Of a stretch of DNA of 64,000 bases, positions 17,706 to 27,055 are shown piece by piece. The notes under the pieces were generated by a model. That model had not been told where the DNA came from, did no database searches, and saw only the letters and a program-made list of their open reading frames with translations. Made by a program: the position numbers and the translations under genes. Origin of the DNA: Cupriavidus sp. EM10 (lineage in GTDB: Bacteria > Pseudomonadota > Gammaproteobacteria > Burkholderiales > Burkholderiaceae). The first letter of the stretch is position 1. The number at the start of each line of letters is the position of its first letter. Where the stretch lies: NCBI RefSeq assembly GCF_018729255.1, contig NZ_CP076060.1, forward strand, positions 1,798,001 through 1,862,000, written 5' to 3'.

Positions 17706-18152
17706 CTACAGCAGGGCCGTGCTCATCAGCGCCTTGGCGGCCAGCACGGCCTCTGCATCGCCTTCGGCGAAGACCGACACCTCGGTCACCACCTGGCGCT
17801 TGCCGCGCCGCACCACGTCGGCCACGGCGCGCAAGGTTGCCGACTTTGCCGGCGCCAGATACTGGATCGACAGCGATCCGGTCGCCCCGCCCTTCACCGC
17901 CTCCAGGTCCACCGCACTGAACGCCGCAGCCGCGCCGGCCACGTCGATCAGCGTGGCGATCACGCCGCCGTGCACCATGTCGCCCACCGTGATGTTGTTC
18001 ATGCTGAACGGCAGCAGCAGTTCCACGTGATCGGGCTCGACTACATCGAAGCGAATCCCGAGCGCGCGGGCCACGGGCGAGCCGATCAGCACCGATTCGA
18101 GCATGGCGGCATTGCGGGGATCGACGGACTGTCGGGACATGTGTGCGGACAT
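17706..18152 (-). CDS. PaaI-type hotdog-fold thioesterase
   Basis: The 148-residue product has the PaaI/YbgC hotdog pattern: NITVGDMVHGGVIATLIDVAG carries the HGG(x)IxxLID signature, and TGSLSIQYLAPAKSATLRA and VVTEVSVFAEGD are the later strands. Members hydrolyse acyl-CoA thioesters, often aromatic ones such as phenylacetyl-CoA intermediates. The substrate here cannot be told. The ATG at 18152 is chosen because GGGAGG lies seven bases upstream. The open frame extends to 18197 without such a site. It converges on the asparaginase gene. Confidence 0.85.
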   Translation of the reverse strand: MSAHMSRQSVDPRNAAMLESVLIGSPVARALGIRFDVVEPDHVELLLPFSMNNITVGDMVHGGVIATLIDVAGAAAAFSAVDLEAVKGGATGSLSIQYLAPAKSATLRAVADVVRRGKRQVVTEVSVFAEGDAEAVLAAKALMSTALL

Positions 18153-18274
18153 GGCGGCCTCCCTGGCATCAGCTGGACTGGAATCATGACCCGTCAAGCG
18201 TAGCCGCCGGTCAACGGCGCCACAATGACTTCAGGGGTAATTCCCAAGTGCCGGATCCGCCCGGCATGGACGTT

Positions 18275-18280
18275 TATAAT
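18275..18280 (+). promoter_or_regulatory. Candidate -10 box upstream of the DUF1289 gene
   Basis: A perfect TATAAT lies 55 bases before the ATG at 18335. No good -35 is seen at the usual spacing, so the call rests on the -10 hexamer alone, which is rare in DNA this GC-rich. Confidence 0.4.
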
Positions 18281-18334
18281 GTGCGGCCAGCCGATCCACG
18301 GCACCCTTCGCAGCCCGCCAGCAGCCCCAGCTTC

Positions 18335-18588
18335 ATGTCCGATCAAGCCCCTGAATCGCTCATCCCGCCTGCCACTTCCGCCGGGACGAGGCCCGGACGC
18401 GCCTGAGTGACCGCCCGGACAGCCCCTGTATCGGCATCTGCTCGACGCTGTTCGACGAGGTGTGCCAGGGCTGCGGCCGCACGGCCGCCGAAGTCAGCAA
18501 CTGGGTGTTCTATAGCGAGGAAGAGAAGCAGGTGATCTGGGAACGGATCACCCGTGAAGCCACGGCATGGCGATTCCGCCAGGAATAA
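18335..18588 (+). CDS. DUF1289 family small zinc-ribbon-like protein (one frameshift near 18393)
   Basis: The C-terminal frame reads DSPCIGICSTLFDEVCQGC, then GRTAAEVSNWVFYSEEEK and WERITREATAWRFRQE, which is the DUF1289 domain. Four cysteines (CxxxC ... CxxC) look suited to metal binding. This frame has no start codon of its own. The upstream ATG at 18335 (MSDQAPESLIPPA) reads in a different frame and stops at 18406-18408. Adding one C to the run at 18392-18394 joins them into an 84-residue protein of typical size. Its function is unknown. It converges on the MOSC gene. Confidence 0.75.
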
Positions 18589-18612
18589 CGCCTTGGTAAT
18601 ACCCTCTGCGCC

Positions 18613-19343
18613 TCAGCCTCCGGCCAGGCGCCTTTCCATATCCTCGACGACATGGTTCGCCACGCGCTGGCGGCCAGCTTGCGCCAGCTTTCCGCCAGGA
18701 CTGGCAATTCGGCCATTTCGGCCAGGGCATCCAGGTTGAGCCGGTCGACGTAGAGCACATGCAGCAGCCGCTGCAGGCTCCAGTCCGGATAAGGCCGCGC
18801 CACCAGCACCATGTGATCGCCAGCGGCAACCTCGCCTTCCTCGATTACGCGGTAATACCAGCCGGTGCGGCCGCTACCCTGCACCGCGCGCGACATGCCC
18901 GCAAACCCGAAGCGGTGATTCAGTTTCCAGCACGGCTGGCGGGCCTGCGACACTTCCACCAGGGCCGTGCCAAGCCGGAAACGGTCGCCGATGCAGATAT
19001 CGGCTTCCGTCAAACCCGTCGTACTCAGATTCTCGCCAAATGCGCCGGCGTGATCCAGCACGCCGGGATTGCCGCCGTGCTCCGTCAGTGCATCGCGCCA
19101 GCCCGCATAGTGGTCACGCGGATAGTGGTGCAGCGCCTTCTCGGGGCCGCCGTGGTGTTTGGGGTCGCCCTGCTCGTCGATGTCGAGCCCGATGGTGGTG
19201 ACGCGCACCGGACCGTCGACCGGGGCCTTGGCGATGCCGCTGGGCACGCCCTTCGGCCCGAACGGCACGACCCGGCCTGCCAGTAGCACGTCGATTTGTA
19301 TGTCGATTCCCAAGTCGATATGGTCGGTACTGCCGCTGCTCAC
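18613..19343 (-). CDS. MOSC domain protein (one frameshift near 18670)
   Basis: The product is a YiiM-like MOSC domain protein of about 243 residues after repair. Motifs include HHGGPEKALHHYPRDHY, FGENLSTTGL, VSQARQPCWKLN with the conserved cysteine, and GRTGWYYRV. MOSC proteins use the cysteine to handle sulfur or molybdenum cofactor, for example in reducing N-hydroxylated compounds. The raw frame reads into non-family sequence to 18510. Adding one base at 18669-18670 gives a normal end (RVANHVVEDMERRLAGG) and a stop at 18613. The start is the GTG at 19343, with GGAGG upstream, and its GTGA overlaps the stop of the amidotransferase gene. Confidence 0.82.
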
Positions 19344-20059
19344 AGCCCTGCCTCCTCCATCCATCGCGCAAACATCAACTCGCCGGCACTAGCCACCGTG
19401 GCGCCAATCTCGGCCGTACGGCGGCGGATCGTGCGCGGATCTACGCCCGCCTTGGCAAGCTCCACCGTATGGCCGATCAGCCAGGTTTCGATATCGCCGG
19501 CCTTGACCTCGGGATGGAATTGCAGTGCCAGCACATGCTTGCCGATGGCATAGGCCTGGTTCGGCGTGGCCGAGGTGGATGCCAGCAGCTCGGCGCCTTC
19601 GGGCAGGTCAAACGTATCGCCATGCCAGTGCAGGACTTCCCAGTCGGCATTGGCCAGCAGCGCCAGCGGCGAGCGCCGGCCGGCGTCGGTTGGCTGGATC
19701 TGCCCCCAGCCGATTTCGCGCGTCCCCGGATAGACGCGCGCCCCCGAAGCGGCGGCGATCAACTGGGCGCCCAGGCAGGCGCCGATGATCGGCAGTTCGT
19801 CTTCCAGACGCTGGCGGATCACGCCGATCTCGGCTTCGAGCCACGGGTAGGCCTCGGTCTCGTAGACGCCGATGGGGCCGCCCAGCACCACCAGCAGGTC
19901 GGCCGGGTCGGTCTGCACGAGCGTCAGGTCGTCCACGCCAGCCTGGTAGATGCGGATGTCATGGCCGCGATCGCGCGCTACATCGGCAATCACGCCCGCG
20001 TGCTCGAAGGCAACGTGCTGGATGACATCGGTCCGTAACTGGCGCCTGGGTTCGCTCAT
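19340..20059 (-). CDS. Class I glutamine amidotransferase (GMP-synthase-like domain protein)
   Basis: The 239-residue protein is a stand-alone class I amidotransferase-fold domain. It has LLVVLGGPIGVYE, the nucleophile elbow PIIGACLGAQLIA with Cys, WHGDTFDLPEGA, and LALQFHPEVKAGDIETWL with the His-Glu of the triad. No synthetase domain is fused, so it resembles YfeJ-type stand-alone proteins that may hydrolyse gamma-glutamyl compounds. The exact substrate is unknown. The ATG at 20059 has AGGAG nine bases upstream, and the longer frame to 20665 is antisense to the acylase gene. The stop overlaps the MOSC start by four bases, so the two are probably co-translated. Confidence 0.88.
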   Translation of the reverse strand: MSEPRRQLRTDVIQHVAFEHAGVIADVARDRGHDIRIYQAGVDDLTLVQTDPADLLVVLGGPIGVYETEAYPWLEAEIGVIRQRLEDELPIIGACLGAQLIAAASGARVYPGTREIGWGQIQPTDAGRRSPLALLANADWEVLHWHGDTFDLPEGAELLASTSATPNQAYAIGKHVLALQFHPEVKAGDIETWLIGHTVELAKAGVDPRTIRRRTAEIGATVASAGELMFARWMEEAGL

Positions 20060-20126
20060 CGACTGACACTCCTGCAGGAAAATGTGGCTTGGATTTGAAT
20101 TCGGCCCCATACGATACCGCACTGCA

Positions 20127-22592
20127 TCATGGCTTGTCTTTGGCCGGCTGCAGGACCAGCGTGTCGAAGCTGTCGCCACCCGGATTGCGCCGGTGCGAGC
20201 CAATCGTGATGTATTGCACCGCCGCCCATTTGTCCGTCCAGTCGCGGTAGTGCGGCGACAGCGCGATGCCCGACTGGCCGGTCGACGACATGAAACGCGA
20301 ATCGGACAGATCAGACAGGTCGTAGATCGCCCGCAGGCTGGCCGCGTGGGTGCTTTCGAACGGCGCGGCTTCGTCGCGCAGATTGTGCCGGCCCACGTCC
20401 ACGGTGTACGTATCTCCGCCCGTGCGCACGCGGATATTGAACAGGTTGGCCAGGTACGGCACCTTGCCGAACGGCTTGTGCTCCGAGCGCGCGGTGTGGG
20501 CCTTGCCCCAGCGCCATTTGCCCGGATCGTCGCCATAGCGCTGGTCCAGGTCGGCGATGGCGCGCTGCCAGGCCAGGCCGATGGTGACCGCGCAGGTCTC
20601 GCGCGCCGTGGTCCGCGTGTTGTCGCACCAGAACGCCCCAAGCCCCTTCGGGTCGCGCATCGCATTGAGCATCGGCAGCTGGACGTTGCGCTGATCCCAG
20701 AGGCTGTTGAACATCGGATCGCCGACCTTGTCCTCGAACAGCAGGCGCGACAGCTCGCGCAGCCAGGCCGTCACCACCAGCGGCTCGGCGCGATCGGCGG
20801 ACATCGTGCCATCCCACTTGCGCAGTGCCTCGAACAGCCGGCGCTCGCGCTCCGGCCGGGCGACATCGCTGGCCACCGGCGCGGCCAGCAGCAGCGGCAA
20901 GGCGTCGCGCACGGCCAGCGACACAACATCCTTCTGGATCGTGCCGAAGGTCTCCGGCGTATGGTGCGGCTCGGCGTCCAGCAGCGCCTGGATGCGATTC
21001 GCCCGATAGGGCACGCTCCATTCGCTGGTGATGAAGAACGGGTAGCTGTCGTCCACGATCTTCTGATTGGCCGTGACGATGGTCCCCGACGGCGGGTTGA
21101 AGCGCTGCGGCAGCTTGTCGAACGGGATAAAGCCCTGCCAGTCGTAGCGCGCATCCCAGCCCGGCGCGGGCGCCAGCCCCATCAGGTCGTTGTCCGCGCG
21201 GCGGATTGGCACCAGCCCGGGCGCGATATAGCCGATATTGCCGTCCACATCGGCATAGACGATGTTCTGCTGTGGCGAATGGAATTCACGCAGCGCGGCG
21301 ACAAAGCTCTTCCAGTCGGTGGCCATGCCCATGTTCAGGCTGGCCTGGAAAGTCCGGTCATCCGGCCGCAGCGCCGTCCACTGGAACGACACCACGTACT
21401 GGGCGCCCAGCGGCTTGGCCGCGGCACTGATCGGCTCGGCCACGTCTGACATCACCGGCCCATGTCGCGTTGTCCGGACATTGAGCGTCAGGTCGTCCTG
21501 CCCCTTGATCCGGATGACTTCCTTGCGGGTCTCGAACTCGGCCCAGCCGTCTGGCGTCTGGTAGCGGTTCGGGTTGGCCCGGTCGATCCGCTCGATATAC
21601 AGGTCCTGCACATCGGGCGCGGTATTGGTGAAGCCCCAGGCGATGCGCCGGTTATGGCCCAGCACCACCAGCGGCGCGCCGGGCAGCGTGGCGCCGGTCA
21701 GGTCCAGCCCCGGCGCCTGGATGTGCGCGAAATACCAGAGCCCCGGCGCCTGCAGCCCCAGATGCGGATCGTTGGCCAGCAACGGCTTGCCGCTGCGCGT
21801 GTGCGCGCCCGACACCACCCAGTTGTTCGATCCCATGCCGTCGACATAACCGGCCGGCGCGTGCTCGGACAACTGCGCCATGGCGGTGGCCACCGGGGCC
21901 AGCTTGCGATAGAAGCTGGCGTAGTCCATCGTCCGCAGCGGCTTGTCGCCGGGGTACGGCGCCAGGATCTCGGCGATGCGGGCCGTGGGCAGCTGTTGGG
22001 CCAGCCCCATGCGCAGCACTTCCTGTCGCCAGTTGCCGCCCAGGTCCCAGGCCATCATGGTCTGCCAGCCCAGCGTGTCGGCCGGCTCCCAGTGCTCGGG
22101 CTTCGTGCCGAGGATCAGGAATTCGGGCGGCAGCGCCGCCTTGCGGTTATCGATATAGGCATTGACGCCGTCGGCATAGGCCTGCAGCACGGCGCGCGTC
22201 TCGGGCGGCGTCTGGGCCAGCACGGCTTCGGCGTTGCGGCGCACGCCCATCGTGCGCAGGAAGCGGTCGGTATCGAGCGCGCTCGGGCCAAGAATCTCGG
22301 CCAGCCGGCCGGCCACGATGCGCTTGTTCATCTGCATCTGCCAGAGCCGGTCCTGGGCGTGGACGTAGCCCAGCGCGTACCAGGCATCCAGCGCGTTGCC
22401 CGCCTGGATATGGGGCACGGCGTTGCGGTCGCGCACCACCACCACGCGGTCGCGCAGCGCTGGCAGGTGCAGGGTGCCGGCGGTATCGGGCTGCGCGGCC
22501 TGCCGATACCAGATATAGCCACCGATGGCGCCGGTCAGCCCGACCAGCAGCACGCCCGACAGAATCCAGCCCAGCCGTTTGAACCAGCGCAT
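20127..22592 (-). CDS. Penicillin acylase family N-terminal nucleophile hydrolase
   Basis: The 821-residue precursor has one N-terminal membrane anchor or signal segment (residues 5-27, GWILSGVLLVGLTGAIGGYI). The alpha-chain region contains VHAQDRLWQMQMNKR. The self-cleavage site VDGMGSNNWVVSG follows, where the Ser becomes the catalytic beta-chain N-terminus. The beta-chain carries GWDARYDWQGFIPFDKLP and IVTANQKIVDD. These enzymes cleave amides such as beta-lactam side chains or acyl-homoserine lactones. Substrate choice cannot be read from the sequence. The ATG at 22592 gives the best signal segment. It is read toward the amidotransferase gene, 67 bases away. Confidence 0.9.
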   Translation of the reverse strand: MRWFKRLGWILSGVLLVGLTGAIGGYIWYRQAAQPDTAGTLHLPALRDRVVVVRDRNAVPHIQAGNALDAWYALGYVHAQDRLWQMQMNKRIVAGRLAEILGPSALDTDRFLRTMGVRRNAEAVLAQTPPETRAVLQAYADGVNAYIDNRKAALPPEFLILGTKPEHWEPADTLGWQTMMAWDLGGNWRQEVLRMGLAQQLPTARIAEILAPYPGDKPLRTMDYASFYRKLAPVATAMAQLSEHAPAGYVDGMGSNNWVVSGAHTRSGKPLLANDPHLGLQAPGLWYFAHIQAPGLDLTGATLPGAPLVVLGHNRRIAWGFTNTAPDVQDLYIERIDRANPNRYQTPDGWAEFETRKEVIRIKGQDDLTLNVRTTRHGPVMSDVAEPISAAAKPLGAQYVVSFQWTALRPDDRTFQASLNMGMATDWKSFVAALREFHSPQQNIVYADVDGNIGYIAPGLVPIRRADNDLMGLAPAPGWDARYDWQGFIPFDKLPQRFNPPSGTIVTANQKIVDDSYPFFITSEWSVPYRANRIQALLDAEPHHTPETFGTIQKDVVSLAVRDALPLLLAAPVASDVARPERERRLFEALRKWDGTMSADRAEPLVVTAWLRELSRLLFEDKVGDPMFNSLWDQRNVQLPMLNAMRDPKGLGAFWCDNTRTTARETCAVTIGLAWQRAIADLDQRYGDDPGKWRWGKAHTARSEHKPFGKVPYLANLFNIRVRTGGDTYTVDVGRHNLRDEAAPFESTHAASLRAIYDLSDLSDSRFMSSTGQSGIALSPHYRDWTDKWAAVQYITIGSHRRNPGGDSFDTLVLQPAKDKP

Positions 22593-22648
22593 TCGACCTA
22601 TCTCCCCGTGGAAAGACGCAAGCATGGCAGATTTCCGCGCATACAAGA

Positions 22649-22669
22649 ATGCCCGGACTCGCCGGGCAT
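22649..22669 (-). terminator. Hairpin after the aldehyde dehydrogenase gene
   Basis: ATGCCCGG pairs with CCGGGCAT around a five-base loop, 27 bases past the aldehyde dehydrogenase stop on the minus strand. Only a broken T tract (TTCTTGTAT) follows, so termination may be partial. Confidence 0.5.
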
Positions 22670-22695
22670 CGATGCTACCTGCTGCGCAAGCCTGC

Positions 22696-24125
22696 TCAGG
22701 CAGGCTTCTTCAGTTGCAGCGACTTGTATTCGAGGAATTCCTCCAGCCCGAACTTGCCGCCTTCGCGGCCGTTGCCCGACTGCTTGAAGCCCCCGAACGG
22801 CGCGTTCATGTTGAACGGACCGCCGTTGATGTCGACCTGGCCAGTACGGATACGCCGCGCCACCTTGATCGCGCGCGCTTCGTCGCCCGACCACACGCCG
22901 CCGCCCAGGCCATAGACGCTGTCGTTGGCAATGCGGATGGCATCGTCCTCGGTGTCATAGCAGATCACCGACAGCACCGGCCCGAAGATCTCTTCCTGGG
23001 CGACGGTCGCCTTCGGGTCGACATTGCCCAGCACGGTCGGCTTGACGAAGAAGCCACGGTCGAAGCCGGCCGGCGTATCGGGGCCACCGGCCACCAGTTC
23101 GGCGCCCTCTTCCAGCCCGCGACGGATGTAGCCGGTCACGCGCTCCTTCTGCACCGCGGAAATCAGCGGTCCCAGGCGCGTGGTATCGACAAGCGGATCG
23201 CCCACGGTAAAGCCTTCCACCACCTTGGCGGCGATGGCCTTGACCTCGTCGTAGCGGCTGCGCGGCACCAGCATGCGGGTGTGCGCCGAGCAGGTCTGGC
23301 CCGAATTCAGGAAGCAAGCGCTGATGGTGCCCTTGACGGCCGCCGGCAGGTCGGCGTCGTCCAGGATCACCGACGCCGACTTGCCGCCCAGTTCCAGCGC
23401 CACGCGCTTCACCGTGTGGGCGGCCAGTTCGGATACCCGCTTGCCGGCCCGCGTGGAGCCGGTGAACGACACCATGTCGACGTCCGGATGGCTGGCCAGC
23501 ACCTCGCCCACCACCGGGCCAAAGCCGGTGACCAGGTTGAACACGCCCGGCGGCAGCCCGGCGGCCTCGATCACTTCGGCCAGCACGAAGGCATTGAGCG
23601 GCGCCACTTCCGACGGCTTGAGCACCACGGTGCAGCCGGCCGCCAGCGCCGGCGCCACCTTCAGGGTGATCTGGTTCAAGGGTAGTTCCACGGGGTGATG
23701 GCCGCGACCACGCCCACGGGCTCGCGCACCACCAGCGAATTGCCCACCTGCTCCTCGAACGCGAAGCCTTCCAGCAACGCGGCGGCCTGGCCCCAGTTGT
23801 ATACCGGGCCACCGACCTGGATGGCGCGTGCCAGCTTGATCGGCATGCCCACTTCGCCGGCGATCAGCTGCGCCAGTTCCTCGGTGCGGTCCTTCAACCC
23901 TTCGGCGATCTTGCGGATATAGCGGGCGCGCTCGGCCGGCGGCGTGGCGGCCCAGCCATCGAACGCGGCCCGGGCGGCCGCAATGGCGTCCTCGGCGTCA
24001 CGGGCATGTCCCTCTGGAATCTTGCCCATCACTGCCTCGGTGGCGGAATGAATCACTTCAATGCTTCCGGTGCCATGGGCTGCCACCCACTTGCCGTTGA
24101 TAAACAGTTTGTCTCGTTGTTGCAT
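22696..24125 (-). CDS. NAD(P)-dependent aldehyde dehydrogenase (one frameshift near 23681)
   Basis: Two frames join into one 476-residue protein when a base is added to the G3 run at 23680-23682 ([10 protein letters not shown] continues as [15 protein letters not shown]). It has the aldehyde dehydrogenase fold: [19 protein letters not shown] at the N-terminus, cofactor loop [13 protein letters not shown], catalytic Glu in [12 protein letters not shown], and catalytic Cys in [15 protein letters not shown]. The ATG at 24125 ([11 protein letters not shown]) is the family-like start. The enzyme oxidises an unidentified aldehyde to the acid. It diverges from the conserved unknown gene at 24328. 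Confidence 0.9.
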
Positions 24126-24327
24126 GGCCACAGCCCTCATCAGGTGGATCGGCAATTGCAAAATTTTGTTACTTTTATGGAGCACCACATTGTAGGCCGG
24201 TTTGTGGATTCGATTTTTCATCGCCACGAGCCGGCCCGGACAACAAGATGGCGATAATCGGCCGCGCAGATACTCGATCCGAGGGCTCTCGCCGCGGGCG
24301 GCCGATCCATAACAAAAGGAGCGAGAC

Positions 24328-25000
24328 ATGGTCGACCCGATCTATCACAAGACGGAGGCTGGTCAGGAGGAAATCCGCACGCGCGCACGCAAGCTGGACC
24401 AGAAATTGCGCGCGCTGCTGCTGATCGTGAATGGAGAACGCGCCAAATCGGCGCTGATGGCGCAAGTTGGCGGCCTGGGGTGGCTGAGGAAGCCTTCGAC
24501 ACCCTGCTCGCGCTAGGACTCATCGAACCCCACGCCGAGCCGGCGGCCCCGGCATCGGCACCCACGGGCCGGACCACGAAGCCGTCCGCCTCGCGCAAAC
24601 CCGCCGACACCAACCTGTTCGCCGCCTATTCGGGGTTCAACTCGGCGGGGGCAAGGGCATCGACGACCGCGTGGAGGGACGCGTGGAAGACCGCGACGTG
24701 CTGGCCGACACCACCATCGCGCCGGCCATGGCGCCCGTCGCCAGCAGCGCCCCGGCCGGCGCCGACGGCTACAAGCGGCTCTACCACTTCTATACCGACG
24801 TGATCGGCAACCATCTGGGCCTGCGCGGCTATGTGCTGCAGGTGAAGGTGGAAAAGGCGTCGACGGTGGTCGAGCTGGCCGCGCTGCGCGACACGCTGGG
24901 CACGGCGCTGCAGAAGGCCAAGGGCGAAATTACCGCCCACGCCATCGTCGACCAGCTCGACGACCTGCTGGCCGAGATGGGGGTGGCGCCGGCGCGGTAG
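24328..25000 (+). CDS. Conserved protein of unknown function (two frameshifts)
   Basis: I do not recognise a named family. Adding one G at 24477-24480 and one in the G5 run at 24647-24651 gives a single 224-residue protein. The N-terminal 65 residues (KTEAGQEEIRTRARKLDQKL, then LIVNGERAKSALMAQVGGLG) look like a small helix-rich, winged-helix-like module. A Pro/Ala/Ser-rich linker follows. The C-terminal half (YKRLYHFYTDVIGNHLGLRG, then VELAALRDTLGTALQKAKGE) looks helical. The ATG follows AAAGGAG with good spacing. No signal peptide is visible, so it is probably cytoplasmic. It diverges from the aldehyde dehydrogenase gene. Confidence 0.7.
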
Positions 25001-25242
25001 TGCTGCGGGCCCGTGCGATCCCGGGCCGCTCCCTCACGCCCCACCTCCCTTTGCTCGCGCATCAGGGTTTTCCCCTACCATTTGCGCCACGTACGTTACA
25101 ATCCCCGCTTTCGCATTGCCCGGCCCGCGGAATCGCTTGCGACCCGCCGTGCATAGACAGACAGCGCCCCCAGTCTGTATCCACGCTGGCATCGTCCGGC
25201 TGGGTCAGAGTGTCGACGCTGCACGCAAACTGAGTGACTCCC

Positions 25243-26955
25243 ATGACACAACCGGACAACAACCCCGTGGCTGGCCACGGCCGCAAGCCTTTCACCCGTC
25301 GTAAATTCCTTGCCACCGCTGTGGGCGCCGCCGCCGTGTGGGGCGGATATTCGTACTTTTTCGGCAGCCAGTACCGCGCTGCCAAGGCGGATCGCAAGGT
25401 CGATGTGCTGCTGATTGGCGGCGGCATCATGAGCGCCACGCTCGGCGTCTATCTGAAAGAACTGCAGCCGGACTGGACGTGCGAGGTATTCGAACGTCTG
25501 GACAAGGTCGCGGAAGAAAGCTCGAACGGCTGGAACAACGCCGGCACCGGCCACTCCGCGCTCTGCGAGCTGAACTACACGCCGATGGACGACAAGGGCA
25601 ACGTCCATATCACCCAGGCGATCAACATCAACGAGAACTTCCAGATCTCCCGCCAGTTCTGGGCGCATCAGGTGCGCAAGGGCGTTCTGGGCAATCCGCG
25701 CCAGTTCATCAACTCGACGCCGCACATGAATCTCGTGTTCGGCCAGGAAAATCGCGAGTTCATCCGCAAGCGCGTCGCGGCACTGAAGGCTTCGCCGCTG
25801 TTCGCCGGCATGGAAATGTCGACCGATCCGGCGAAGATCGCCGAGTGGATTCCGATCATGATGGAAGGCCGCAAGCCCGACGAAGTGGTCACCGCCACGC
25901 GCTCGCCGCTGGGTACGGACGTGAATCTTGGCGAAATCACGCGCCAGTTCTACAAGCATCTGACCGGCAACTCGGGGTGAAGATCTCCACCGGCTACGAA
26001 GTGCGTTCGATTACGCGGAACGACGACGGCACGTGGCGGGTATCGGCCTTCGACACGAAGGATGGCACGAAGATCCAGACGGTAGACGCGCGCAACGTGT
26101 TTATCGGCGCGGGTGGCGCGGCCCTGCCTCTGCTGCAGCTGTCCGGTATCCCGAGGCCAGGCAATACGGCGGCTTCCCGGTGGGCGGCGAGTTCCTGGTT
26201 ACCGACAAGCCCGAGATTGCCGCGCGCCATCTGGCCAAGGTCTATGGCCTTGCGGATACGGGCTCGCCGCCGATGTCGGTGCCGCACCTGGATACCCGCG
26301 TGCTCGACGGCAAGAAGGTGATTCTTTTCGGGCCGTTTGCCACGTGGTCTAGCAAATTTCTTAAAACGGCTCGTATTTCGACCTGGTCAAGGCGACGACG
26401 CCGTCGAACGTCATTCCCCAGCTGCAGGTCGGCGCCCACGAATTTGCGCTGGTGAAGTATCTGGCGCAGCAGTTGGCGCTGTCCCGCGAGGAAAAGATGG
26501 CCGCGCTGCGCCACTACATGCCCGAGGCGAAGGACGAGGACTGGCGTCTGTGGGAAGCCGGCCAGCGCGTGCAGATCATCAAGAACGATCCGGAGAAAGG
26601 CGGGGTACTGAAACTGGGTACCGAGGTGGTGGTGTCGGCCGACCGTTCGGTATCGGCGCTGCTGGGCGCTTCGCCTGGCGGCTCGACGTCTCCGGCGATC
26701 ATGCTTTCGTTGCTCGAGCGCGTTTTCCCGGAACAGATGAAGACGCCGGCCTGGCAGCAAAAGATCCGAGAGATCGTGCCCAGCTATGGGAAGAAGCTCA
26801 ACGAGAATCCGCAGCTACTGGCCACGGAATGGGCCACCACGGCCGAAACGCTGCAACTGGCCATCGCCCCGCCGAGTCTCGACGGCGTCGTCCCGGCCAC
26901 CGGCCCGATGACGAATCCGGGCGTGGTGAAGAAGGTGCCCGACATCGCCCTGTAA
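25243..26955 (+). CDS. mqo: Malate:quinone oxidoreductase with Tat-type leader (three frameshifts)
   Basis: Mqo oxidises malate to oxaloacetate and passes electrons to quinone, bypassing NAD-linked malate dehydrogenase. Motifs are the FAD-binding [34 protein letters not shown], and the late [20 protein letters not shown] with the catalytic-site region. The reading frame breaks three times: G4 at 25974-25977, C3 at 26151-26153 and A4 at 26363-26366. Adding one base at each gives a continuous 571-residue protein. The N-terminus has a twin-arginine-like leader ([19 protein letters not shown]), unusual for Mqo, which is normally a cytoplasmic-face membrane enzyme. ATG 25243 and GTG 25234 are both possible starts. 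Confidence 0.9.
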
Positions 26956-26986
26956 CCCTGTAAGGCCTGCGTTCGCCGAACACATG

Positions 26987-27023
26987 AAAAAGCCGGCACG
27001 CCAATCAGGCGTGCCGGCTTTTT
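26987..27023. terminator. Bidirectional terminator between mqo and ybiT
   Basis: AAAAAGCCGGCACGCC and its exact complement flank the five-base loop AATCA. With T tracts on both sides it can stop transcription of both converging genes. Confidence 0.93.
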
Positions 27024-27055
27024 CAAGGAACCGCGATGCGGCGAAGGCGCGAGGA

